From: Candidatus Poseidoniales archaeon
GTDB lineage: Archaea; Thermoplasmatota; Poseidoniia; Poseidoniales; Thalassarchaeaceae
Direction: 5' to 3'
Assembly (NCBI GenBank): GCA_012960975.1
Contig: DUAE01000044.1
Location: 4,764-65,583, forward strand
DNA: 60,820 nt
Part shown: positions 53,801 through 60,820 of the stretch, piece after piece
Layout of the letters: every line of letters starts with the position of its first letter
Position numbering within the stretch: position 1 is the first letter of the stretch
The notes under the pieces: model-generated
What the model was told of the DNA's origin: nothing
Database searches by the model: none
What the model saw: the letters and a program-made list of their open reading frames with translations, nothing else
Program-made: the position numbers and the translations under genes

Positions 53801-54388
53801 ATGTCAGATGAAATTAGAATCCAAGAACTACTACAGAGAGATGTATACATAGGCGACAAATTAGTCGGTGTTATTACCGGTGAGAGGTTTCACCCACGCG
53901 ATGAATGTGTCCAATCAGTACGCATACATGTCACTGGAGAAGTAGCTGATGAATACATGCGAAAGCCGTCTGAATTTGCCCCACTAGCAAAGGAATTGGT
54001 TCACAGCGTCCGCCCAGATGGTAGCGTTAAGTTGTCGAAATCTATTCGTGAACTACAGCGTCGCTGGAGAAATACAGTGCGAATCGATGAGAAACTGTAT
54101 GCACCGGATGAATTGATGGATCGAGCTGTACTCGATAATGATGGCGTAGACATAGGCAATGTCATCTCGATGGTTAAAGTCAAGAGAACCTACAAAGGGG
54201 TCGTTGTAAAGCCTCATTATATGGTTAAAATCAAGTATAATTTGCCAGATACGATTACAATTCCTGTTGCTCAGATGAGCCGTACTACCGCACGCCTGGA
54301 CGAGGTAATACTTCGCTGCACGACAAAGAGATTAGTCACCCTACCTACTTATCTCAAACTCAACGATCCGAATTTCGAAGAAGAATGA
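53801..54388 (+). CDS. PRC-barrel-like protein with two barrels
   Basis: 195 aa from ATG 53801, chosen for the AGGAGGG Shine-Dalgarno. Two related blocks are seen: LLQRDVYIGDKLVGVITG at the start and DRAVLDNDGVDIGNVISMVKV at ~115, each the 'xxGxxVGxVxD' strand pattern of PRC-barrels. Between them is a helical linker (SVKLSKSIRELQRRWRNTVRID) with basic residues. PRC-barrel proteins act in RNA metabolism (RimM-like) or photosynthetic reaction centres; in archaea small ones are often linked to cell division or ribosomal genes. Function unknown here. Confidence 0.65.
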   Translation: MSDEIRIQELLQRDVYIGDKLVGVITGERFHPRDECVQSVRIHVTGEVADEYMRKPSEFAPLAKELVHSVRPDGSVKLSKSIRELQRRWRNTVRIDEKLYAPDELMDRAVLDNDGVDIGNVISMVKVKRTYKGVVVKPHYMVKIKYNLPDTITIPVAQMSRTTARLDEVILRCTTKRLVTLPTYLKLNDPNFEEE

Positions 54389-54462
54389 AGAAAAAACGGC
54401 TATTTAGATCATCTTTTAGTGCAATACATCACTATCGATAGCAATCGCTCAGATTAGAGAAT

Positions 54463-54540
54463 TGGTGGGCATGACAGGATTTGAACCTGTGGCCTCCCGG
54501 TTATCAGCCGGGTGCTCCAGCCAAACTAAGCTACACGCCC
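54463..54540 (-). tRNA. tRNA-Ile (anticodon GAT), CCA encoded
   Basis: The minus strand folds as a tRNA: acceptor GGGCGTG paired with CATGCCC (one G-T), D-arm GCTTAG...GGAGC, anticodon stem CCCGG/CCGGG with loop CTGATAA (anticodon GAT for Ile), variable AGGCC, T-arm ACAGG-TTCAAAT-CCTGT, discriminator A and genomic CCA (54463-54465). There is no intron. It converges with the PRC-barrel gene and is divergent from prs. Confidence 0.95.
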
Positions 54541-54679
54541 TTGAGCAGACCCCGCGAAATAGCGCTCTATTTTGAAGATACCCGTCAGCATTTGCTAAGT
54601 TTTTCTCTGGCGAGGGGAAAAAAAATCTATTCCGCGCCCGACATTATCATGAAGGGAGTCCCGCTCGCCATCATCAGAT

Positions 54680-55609
54680 ATGCCAGTCGTGAGCGGGTCA
54701 TCCAGCCGCGAAGTGGCCCAGACTCTGTCCCCACATCTAGGGATGCAGTATGTCGAATTGGTGAGCCGAAGATTCCCCGATGGGGAGGGTTATGTGCGTG
54801 TTCCAGAAGATGCCATAGATGCAGTTCGAAGTGAAGCCACGGTTTTAGTTTCGAATACTTACCCCGATTCAGGAGTATTACAGACGATTTTGATGCTCAA
54901 AGCGCTTCGTGATGTGCGCCGCGGTGAATTGTCAAATGTGAAAGGTATCGAGCCGCAAAAAATGTCAGATGTTGGCAGCGGTTTGTATCTCGCTATTCCT
55001 TACTACGGTTATTCTCGCCAGGACAAACGCTTCTCGAAAGGAGAAGCCATCTCGGCCCGGGTAATCGCAGAAATTCTTGGCGATTATTGTGATGGCATCG
55101 TTATTCTCGATTTACACGAACCGGCAGTTCTCGAAGGAATGGATGTGCCGATTCGCTGTGTTAGCGCGATGCCGGAAGTGGCCGAGCGTTTGGCAAAGGA
55201 AGTCAAGCCGGATTTCATCCTTAGCCCTGACAAGGGTGCAATCGATCGCGCTACCGAAGTAGCGAATCTGATTGGATGCGAATTTAGTTACCTCGAAAAA
55301 ACTCGAATCGATGCACATACAATTGAACATCACCCAAAGGATTTGGATGTCAATGGAAAGATTGTTGCAATCGTCGATGATATGATCAGCACTGGAGGAA
55401 CAATTTGTCGAGCCAGCGATGCTCTACTTCGGCAAGGCGCGACAGAAGTTCATGCCGCCTGCACTCATGGATTATTTACCGGCGGGGCGATTTCTCGGCT
55501 AGCGAATCATGTAGACGGCGTCCACAGTACCGATTCACTGCCGAACCCTCGTGCGGTCATCAGCGCGGCCCCAGCATTAGCTAGAGGTCTGAAAGAATTG
55601 ATGGACTAA
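54680..55609 (+). CDS. prs: Ribose-phosphate diphosphokinase (PRPP synthetase)
   Basis: 309 aa. PRPP synthetase motifs: RRFPDGEGYVRVPE, IPYYGYSRQDKRFSKGEAISARVIAEIL, DLHEP (ribose-5-P binding region), ILSPDKGAIDRATEVANLIGCEF, and the PRPP loop VDDMISTGGTICRASDALLRQGA. It makes PRPP from ribose 5-phosphate and ATP for nucleotide and amino acid synthesis. Length and motifs fit archaeal enzymes. The ATG at 54680 gives a normal start. It follows the divergent tRNA by about 140 bases. Confidence 0.95.
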   Translation: MPVVSGSSSREVAQTLSPHLGMQYVELVSRRFPDGEGYVRVPEDAIDAVRSEATVLVSNTYPDSGVLQTILMLKALRDVRRGELSNVKGIEPQKMSDVGSGLYLAIPYYGYSRQDKRFSKGEAISARVIAEILGDYCDGIVILDLHEPAVLEGMDVPIRCVSAMPEVAERLAKEVKPDFILSPDKGAIDRATEVANLIGCEFSYLEKTRIDAHTIEHHPKDLDVNGKIVAIVDDMISTGGTICRASDALLRQGATEVHAACTHGLFTGGAISRLANHVDGVHSTDSLPNPRAVISAAPALARGLKELMD

Positions 55610-55697
55610 TCCTCTAAAATTTTCATAATAACCACACCTATCGCAACAAGACTAGCAAACTGAGAGAAAATCGAAGCCCTTTGTTAGTCCCGTTGCG

Positions 55698-55705
55698 TTT
55701 ATATC
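55698..55705 (+). promoter_or_regulatory. TATA-like box of the ribosomal protein operon
   Basis: TTTATATC at 55698-55705 is a good archaeal TATA element, followed by the GAGGAG ribosome-binding site at 55737-55742 and the eL8 ATG at 55753. The expected transcription start is near 55729. Confidence 0.55.
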
Positions 55706-55752
55706 AGCCATGTCCTGCGCCGGCTTACCCAAACATGAGGAGATGGAATCCA

Positions 55753-56133
55753 ATGAGTGTACATATAGCATACGAAACCCCACAAGACGTACAAGAGCAA
55801 GTCTACGAGATGGTCAAATCTCTAGGCAAAGATGGCAAAGGCCGCCTAAAGAAAGGCGCAAACGAAGTCACCAAGGCAGCAGAACGCGGAACAGCGAAAA
55901 TGATTGTCATGGCTGAGAACGTCAACCCGGGAGAACTTCTTGCACATATCCCTATGATTTGCAATGAAAAGTCAATTCCTTTCATCTACGTGGCTGACCA
56001 AGCCTACCTCGCAGAAGCGGCTGGAATGGCAACGGGCACACGAACTGCTGCAGTTGCAGTAATGTCGATTGAAAAAGACGGGCAAGACAGATTCAACGAA
56101 GTCAAGTCTCACTACGAAACAATCACTGCTTAA
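55753..56133 (+). CDS. rpl7ae: Ribosomal protein eL8 (L7Ae)
   Basis: 126 aa from ATG 55753 (GAGGAG site upstream). The L7Ae core is present: [51 protein letters not shown], then [19 protein letters not shown]. It binds kink-turns in rRNA and also in C/D and H/ACA box sRNPs and RNase P in archaea. Length is typical (120-125). First gene of the eL8-eS28-eL24 set common in archaeal genomes. Confidence 0.97.
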   Translation: MSVHIAYETPQDVQEQVYEMVKSLGKDGKGRLKKGANEVTKAAERGTAKMIVMAENVNPGELLAHIPMICNEKSIPFIYVADQAYLAEAAGMATGTRTAAVAVMSIEKDGQDRFNEVKSHYETITA

Positions 56134-56173
56134 ACACCTCACCGAGGACACACGGAAAACGGAGGAAAAGAAA

Positions 56174-56389
56174 ATGGCATTAGAAGCATGGCCTGCAACG
56201 GTTTTAGAGATCGTTGGTCGAACCGGTATGACCGGTGAAGCAACTCAAGTAAAGGTCCGAGTCGAAGACTCGAACAACCCTCGTGACGTTGGTCGCATCA
56301 TTTCAAGAAATGTTCTCGGTCCAATCCGCGTCGGAGATGTTCTGATGCTGAAGGATACAGGACGAGAAGCGCGACGCTTAGGACGGTGA
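56174..56389 (+). CDS. rps28e: Ribosomal protein eS28
   Basis: 71 aa from ATG 56174, preceded by GGAGGAAAAG (site GGAGG at 56161-56165). The sequence runs [63 protein letters not shown], the S1-fold S28e with the conserved RGPVREGDIL-like block. Found only in archaea and eukaryotes. It sits 40 bases after eL8 and shortly before eL24. Confidence 0.97.
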   Translation: MALEAWPATVLEIVGRTGMTGEATQVKVRVEDSNNPRDVGRIISRNVLGPIRVGDVLMLKDTGREARRLGR

Positions 56390-56394
56390 AAATT

Positions 56395-56586
56395 ATGCCA
56401 GAGCGAAGAATTTGCAGTTTCTCACACGAAGAGATTGAGCCTGGTACTGGCATGATGTTCATCAAGCGTGATGGCTCAATTTTGTGGTTCAAGGATTCAA
56501 AGGCGCGCAAGAATATGCTCAAGCTGCGCCGAAACCCACGCCGTTTGAAGTGGACCCGCCGCTACGAAAAGGGCGGAATCAACTGA
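56395..56586 (+). CDS. rpl24e: Ribosomal protein eL24, zinc-ribbon cysteines lost
   Basis: 63 aa from ATG 56395 (GTG 56386 would overlap eS28 by four bases and is also possible). The archaeal eL24 pattern is CxxC...I-PG-G then FxCSSKCxxN and KLxRNPR-LKWTxxY. Here the first pair is CSFS and the second is KDSKA, so three of the four zinc ligands are gone, while EPGTGMMFIKRDG and LRRNPRRLKWTRRYEK are kept. This makes it a 'C-minus' form that should fold without zinc. Third of the ribosomal set. Confidence 0.92.
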   Translation: MPERRICSFSHEEIEPGTGMMFIKRDGSILWFKDSKARKNMLKLRRNPRRLKWTRRYEKGGIN

Positions 56587-56640
56587 AACTCGTTCTATCC
56601 GAGCAAGGCTTGCAGAAAATTCTCTTGTTTCCGAATTGAC

Positions 56641-56685
56641 GCGAGATTGAAATCAAGTTTTTGCACGTCAATCTCGCTAGCGAGA
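56641..56685 (+). promoter_or_regulatory. Overlapping inverted repeats, attenuator-like
   Basis: GCGAGATTGA (56641-56650) pairs perfectly with TCAATCTCGC (56668-56677), a ten-base-pair stem with a 17-base loop. The same right arm also belongs to the palindrome TCTCGCTAGCGAGA (56672-56685). The two structures cannot form together. They lie between eL24 and the MutS-like gene, 38 bases before its ATG, so they may act as a terminator/attenuator or operator. Confidence 0.5.
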
Positions 56686-56722
56686 AGGATAAGTTATGAA
56701 CCCTGCAATTTGGATATAGCCG

Positions 56723-58744
56723 ATGACAGCCTTAATCGAAATCCAAGGAGTGGGGGAATCTCTTGCAAATCGAATGATAGATGCGCTCGGAAGTGAAGCC
56801 GAAGTTTTACGAGCGCTGAACGAATGTGATGTCGCTGCGCTCTCAGAAGTCGATGGGCTTTCTGCGCAGCGTGCGGTCAAAATGATTAATTCAGCGAACG
56901 GAAGATTTGGAGAAATTTCATCCTCAGATGAAGCCCGTCGATTACATGCACAGATTCTTGAAACGATCTCACCCTACATCTCGTCAAAACCAGCGAAGAG
57001 CAGACTCGGAACTCTCGTTCCACTACAGCGCTCAGATATTACTACGATTGAATCGCGCCGATTATGGACAAAGGCAGCACTGGATTTTACTGCTGCCAGT
57101 AGTGAATCAGCAGAAAATTGGCAAAATTTCGCGACAAAATTTGAGCGTGTAAAACCAGTTAAAGGCAAAATCGACAGGGTTGTCGTAGTGCCGAACACGA
57201 AATCTCTTGAAAAAATCGAGAACATTTCGAAACGTTGCAGAATCATCGTTCGAGGGCTCGGAGAAACCTGGAGAGATTACCATGGACTGAATCGAGTCAC
57301 GTGGATAGGACGGGGAGCTCCCGAATCCTTACCCGCCGGTTGGATAGTTGCCAAAGAGAGTGACCACACACACACAATACTTCCAGAAATCCCTCTTAAA
57401 TGGCTCGAAAACAATATTTCCAGCCTTTCTGCACTTAGTTCACTAGGTGATTACGAGTGGCCAAATGGCACGATAGGTGAAGCCATTAGAGAGGCTCTTG
57501 ATGGGCTTGAATCTCTCCCACTCTTGATTGATTCCATCGAAAATGAATCGATGAAAATCGAAGAATTACAACATATCAAGGATGGCCTTTGGGGGGAAAT
57601 TCGCAATATCGAAGCAGCAATCGACGACATCATCGTCGCTGGAACTGCACAATCCTCACTCTCACTCGAAGGCAGCGAAGTCCTATCGTTTTACGGTGAC
57701 ATTCATGGACTTGAACGCCGTGTAAAATCAGCTGTCGCAGACACTATCGAAGAAGCGCTAACCGCTGGACGAAGTCGTCTATGCGAATACTTCAAAGGCA
57801 GTGAAATAATCATTCCACGAGAACTATTCGAATCTGAGTATCCTTGTCAAATCAATCGAAATATCATCGAACAAATCGAAGAAAAAATTGATGGAATGAT
57901 TAGCTCGGAAAATAGCCGAGCTGAAATCGAGCAGTCGAGGACAATCCAAAAAATCATCTCGACTGCTCAAAAATCTATCTCTCAGTGCATCGAAATCGAT
58001 ATGTGGATTGGTATTGGACAATGGGCTCAGCAATACAAATGCACGCTGCCAAAACTCGATGCACGTCGGCCAGGAATCTGTATGCGAGATGGCCGGCATA
58101 TTCTGCTTGATGTCAAACCCGATCCGGTAACTTACGGTATCGGAGGACCTGCAGATTCAAAAAATAATCAAAATCTTGCACTTTTGACCGGTGCGAATTC
58201 TGGAGGGAAAACCACACTCATAGAAACTATCGCGATAATCACATTGCTCGCACATTCCGGACTCGCAGTACCTGCCCTTTCAGCCAAAGTCGGCTTACTC
58301 GACGAAATACACTTACTCGCAAAGGTCACAGGAACTCAATCCGCGGGCGCATTAGAGCGCACGCTGATTCGACTCGCAGAAGTTTTTATCTCCGAAAAAC
58401 GAAAATTAGTTCTCGCCGATGAATTAGAAGCGATTACCGAGCCCGAAGCGGCGGCTCGAATTTTAGGGGGGTTGCTCGCCGCTTCGAATAATAACTCAGA
58501 AACAGCAGTACTGCTAGTCACCCATATCGGTCGCTCGATAGAGGCTGCGATTGGTATAGACGTGCGTATCGATGGAATCGAAGCGCGTGGACTCGACGAA
58601 AATTTGGAGTTAATTGTCGATAGAACCCCAAGAAGAAATCACATTGCAAAGTCTACTCCTGAATTAATTGTCAGAAGATTAGCGGCACGTGCAAGCGGAA
58701 ATACAGCGAGCCTTTTCGAAAATTTACTGAAATCTTTCTCTTGA
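56723..58744 (+). CDS. MutS-family ATPase with N-terminal helix-hairpin-helix
   Basis: 673 aa. The N-terminal ~70 residues have a helix-hairpin-helix (IEIQGVGESLANRMIDAL, then SEVDGLSAQRAVKMI). The MutS ATPase is at the C-terminal third: TGANSGGKTTLIETIAII (Walker A), KLVLADELEAITEPEAA (Walker B) and LLVTHIGRSIEA. There is no mismatch-recognition (MutS I) domain and no Smr domain visible, so it is MutS2/archaeal-MutS-like, not canonical mismatch MutS. HhH plus MutS ATPase suggests a branched-DNA (recombination) role. It follows the ribosomal genes where many archaea have ndk and infB. Confidence 0.85.
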   Translation: MTALIEIQGVGESLANRMIDALGSEAEVLRALNECDVAALSEVDGLSAQRAVKMINSANGRFGEISSSDEARRLHAQILETISPYISSKPAKSRLGTLVPLQRSDITTIESRRLWTKAALDFTAASSESAENWQNFATKFERVKPVKGKIDRVVVVPNTKSLEKIENISKRCRIIVRGLGETWRDYHGLNRVTWIGRGAPESLPAGWIVAKESDHTHTILPEIPLKWLENNISSLSALSSLGDYEWPNGTIGEAIREALDGLESLPLLIDSIENESMKIEELQHIKDGLWGEIRNIEAAIDDIIVAGTAQSSLSLEGSEVLSFYGDIHGLERRVKSAVADTIEEALTAGRSRLCEYFKGSEIIIPRELFESEYPCQINRNIIEQIEEKIDGMISSENSRAEIEQSRTIQKIISTAQKSISQCIEIDMWIGIGQWAQQYKCTLPKLDARRPGICMRDGRHILLDVKPDPVTYGIGGPADSKNNQNLALLTGANSGGKTTLIETIAIITLLAHSGLAVPALSAKVGLLDEIHLLAKVTGTQSAGALERTLIRLAEVFISEKRKLVLADELEAITEPEAAARILGGLLAASNNNSETAVLLVTHIGRSIEAAIGIDVRIDGIEARGLDENLELIVDRTPRRNHIAKSTPELIVRRLAARASGNTASLFENLLKSFS

Positions 58745-58810
58745 GAAGGAATAGATTCTCACTAGCACAGAATAATATGGCAGCCAAACTTCGCCAAGTC
58801 AAGGATTACC

Positions 58811-60034
58811 ATGTCTGGTGAAAATAATTTTGTAAATCAAAAAATTGCTACAACTGCAGTACACGCTGGCGAAGTTCACGACCCATCTGGATCACATATC
58901 AATCCAATTCATCAAACTTCGACATTCATATTCGAAAATTCTGAGCATATCGAATCTTGGGGCACTGGCCAGAGAGATGCTTATAATTACTCGCGGGGAG
59001 GTAATCCAACCAGTGAAGTTCTTGCAAACAAAATCGCTGCACTCGAAGGTTATGGTATGGAAAATTCCGACCAGGTCAGCGCGATTATATTCAGTTCAGG
59101 AATGGGCGCAATCAATGCTGCTGTACTGAGCTTAGTGAACGCGGGTGACCACATTATCACGCAACAAGTTCTCTACGGAGCATGCGACCATTTTTTTACA
59201 GAGCACCTGACAAATTACAACATCACAAATAGCCGAATTAAAGAATTAAATGCAGAATTATTAGAAGCGGAATTTGCAAAATATCCCAACACAAAAGTCG
59301 TCTATATCGAAACTCCAGCAAATCCGACAATGACAATAATTGACATCGCTCATACCGCAAAAATTGCCCATGCTCACGGTGCAAAAGTGGTTGCCGACAA
59401 TACCTTCGCCTCACCAATTCTACAACAACCATTAGCGCTCGGTGCAGATGTTGTCGTTCATTCAACGACGAAATACATCAACGGACATGGAACGGTTATC
59501 GGCGGAGTGGTGGTAAGTGCAGACCCAGAATATATGGAGAATGGACCGGGAAAAAAATTGCGATATATGGGTGGAGCTGTGCCGAGCCCTTTCGATTGTT
59601 GGCTAACCAATATCGGACTCAAAACTCTACCACTGAGAATGGAAAAACACTGCGCAAACGCCAGAGAAGTAGCTGAATTCCTCGACGCGCACGACGCTGT
59701 AACACAAACCTACTGGCCAGGCCTTGCACACCATCCAAATCATGAAATTGCAGCAAAACAAATGAGTGATTTCGGTGCAATGATTTCCTTTGATTTAGGA
59801 AGTTATGAGGCAGCCCAACACTTCATGGACGGACTGAAAATGTGCTCACTCGGAGTCAGTCTCGGTAATGTCGACACGCTCGTTCAACACCCTGCGAGTA
59901 TGACTCATCGGGTGGTTTCAGAAGAAGATAAGGCCGCATCCGGCATCACTGTCGGAATGATTAGAATCTCGATTGGGATTGAGGATGCTGGCGATATTAT
60001 CAGTGATTTGAGAAATGCATTAGAAAATATTTGA
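58811..60034 (+). CDS. Cys/Met metabolism PLP enzyme (cystathionine gamma-synthase / methionine gamma-lyase type)
   Basis: 407 aa. Conserved blocks: DAYNYSRGGNPTSEVLANKIAALEG, FSSGMGAINAAVLSLVNAGDHI, YIETPANPTMTIIDI, VVADNTFASPILQQPLALGADVVVHSTTKYINGHGTVIGG with the PLP Lys. C-terminal LVQHPASMTHRVVSEEDKAASGIT is typical of methionine gamma-lyase/cystathionine gamma-synthase. The two activities cannot be separated by eye. It acts in trans-sulfuration or methionine breakdown in the cytoplasm. The TATA-like AATAATAT (58770-58777) lies about 35 bases before the ATG. Confidence 0.93.
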   Translation: MSGENNFVNQKIATTAVHAGEVHDPSGSHINPIHQTSTFIFENSEHIESWGTGQRDAYNYSRGGNPTSEVLANKIAALEGYGMENSDQVSAIIFSSGMGAINAAVLSLVNAGDHIITQQVLYGACDHFFTEHLTNYNITNSRIKELNAELLEAEFAKYPNTKVVYIETPANPTMTIIDIAHTAKIAHAHGAKVVADNTFASPILQQPLALGADVVVHSTTKYINGHGTVIGGVVVSADPEYMENGPGKKLRYMGGAVPSPFDCWLTNIGLKTLPLRMEKHCANAREVAEFLDAHDAVTQTYWPGLAHHPNHEIAAKQMSDFGAMISFDLGSYEAAQHFMDGLKMCSLGVSLGNVDTLVQHPASMTHRVVSEEDKAASGITVGMIRISIGIEDAGDIISDLRNALENI

Positions 60035-60091
60035 GCTATTTGGTAATTTCAATTTGCATGGTTTCATAAAAGATTTCTCAAACGGGAAATC

Positions 60092-60757
60092 ATGAACCGC
60101 CTCATCTACTTTCCAATCCCTGGTAGGGCAGAACCAATTCGAATCGCACTTTCACTTTCTGATTTAGAATGGGAAGATATCCAAGTCGATGGAAATGAAT
60201 ATCACAAGATGAAAAAATCAGGAGAATTGCCTTGGGGCTTGTTGCCAATTCTTCAAACTTCATCGGGAACATTAGCCTAATCGTCAGCAATTTTGCGCTA
60301 CGTTGGCCATCGGGCAGGATTAATTCCAAACGAGGCATATGCTGCAGCAAAAGCCGATGAAATAATCGATGCATTAGAAACATTTTCTGGGATTCTCAGC
60401 TCAACGGTGAGAATTTCAGCTATTGAAGAACGAATAGAAGCCCGAAAAAATTTATTCGAAGCAGATGGTATCGGTACGAAATCATTGACGGTTTTGGAGG
60501 AAAAAGTTCTGCAAACAGAGAGCGGTTGGATTGCGAATTCTGAGGAGATTAGCATCGCAGATCTGAAATTATTCACACAAGTATTCGACCTATTTTCAGG
60601 AAATTGGGATGGAATCAGTTCCGACATAATCAAAGATTATCCAAACCTAATCAAATACCATTCTCTAGTTGCAAATGAGCCAAGAATTCAGGAACATTAC
60701 AGCAACATTTCCGGCGAGGATTTGCGTTGGACTTACCAACCTGGCGCGTTCAACTGA
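60092..60757 (+). pseudogene. Glutathione S-transferase gene with one in-frame stop
   Basis: Reading one frame from ATG 60092 to stop at 60757 gives a 220-residue GST interrupted once by TAA at 60278-60280. The first part has the N-domain signature IPGRAEPIRIALSLSDLEWEDIQV and LPWGLLPIL; after the stop the frame continues SSAILRYVGHRAGLIPNEAYAAAKADEIIDALE, the typical S-AI-RYxG link into the helical C-domain. Family members have Q or E at the stop position (xSxAIxRY), so a single CAA/GAA to TAA change explains it. It is either a recent pseudogene, a sequencing error, or readthrough. GSTs are rare in archaea, so transfer from bacteria or eukaryotes is likely. Confidence 0.85.
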
Positions 60758-60820
60758 AAATCAAATACCCGAAATGCACCGCGTTTTGGAAGCATTTCAT
60801 TGAAAAGTGAGGGCACGCCC

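Noticed and set aside
1-60820. CRISPR arrays, insertion sequences, prophage or integrase genes
   Set aside because: No direct repeats of CRISPR type, transposase motifs or terminal inverted repeats were seen anywhere.

Overview
The window looks like a gene-dense piece of a marine archaeal chromosome, most likely a Thalassoarchaea / Marine Group II-type euryarchaeon (Poseidoniales) or a close relative; this is inferred from gene content, not from a database search. The archaeal signals are ribosomal proteins eL8, eS28, eL24 and archaeal uS2, deoxyhypusine synthase, both early wyosine tRNA-modification enzymes (Taw1 and Taw2), and a geranylgeranyl-reductase flavoprotein of the ether-lipid/quinone type. 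Mixed with these are bacterial-type genes: UvrB and UvrC, oligoribonuclease, MsrA, CcmF, a glutathione S-transferase and a LolD/MacB-type ABC system. Very large secreted, membrane-anchored surface proteins are also prominent. That mixture fits surface-ocean Thermoplasmatota.

Layout. 0-8.4 kb: the cut-off end of a secreted beta-helix protein, two stand-alone Lrp-type RAM domains, a winged-helix ATPase head to head with uvrC, and a 977-aa surface protein. 8.4-10.9 kb: a coupled operon of a Taw2 methyltransferase fused to a response-regulator receiver domain, a GNAT acetyltransferase and a JAMM metalloprotease-like protein. 10.9-19.4 kb: orn, an MFS exporter, small membrane proteins, msrA, guaB, a retropepsin-like protein, two YbjQ-family proteins and taw1. 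19.4-24.2 kb: ATPase, giant FtsX-type permease, ATPase. 24.2-26.6 kb: two divergent glycosyltransferases. 26.7-32.4 kb: an acidic repeat protein and a three-gene membrane/surface operon with unusual CX3CH and CXCH motifs. 32.4-38.3 kb: a 3-hydroxyacyl-CoA dehydrogenase/crotonase fusion, two unlisted tiny ORFs facing an operator array, three HTH regulators and dus. 38.4-44.4 kb (minus strand): uS2, a lipoprotein, FKBP, CcmF and geranylgeranyl reductase. 44.5-50.7 kb (plus strand): UbiD, UbiA, uvrB and deoxyhypusine synthase. 50.9-54.4 kb: a histone-H1-like miniprotein, a decayed SDR, a class III aminotransferase and a PRC-barrel protein. 54.4-60.8 kb: tRNA-Ile, prs, the eL8-eS28-eL24 ribosomal set, a MutS-like ATPase, a trans-sulfuration PLP enzyme and a glutathione S-transferase gene broken by one in-frame stop.

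How genes work together. UbiA, UbiD, geranylgeranyl reductase and CcmF form a respiratory quinone / cytochrome c module. UvrB and UvrC serve nucleotide excision repair. Taw1 and Taw2 are consecutive steps of tRNA-Phe wyosine synthesis. Genes are packed tightly; many neighbours overlap by 1-8 bases, and several head-to-head pairs leave almost no room for promoters. The best candidates for something undescribed are the Taw2-receiver fusion with an A10 tract at the domain junction, the tiny-ORF/HxlR-type regulator intergenic region with repeated ACACC/GGTGT half-sites, and the CX3CH/CXCH surface operon.
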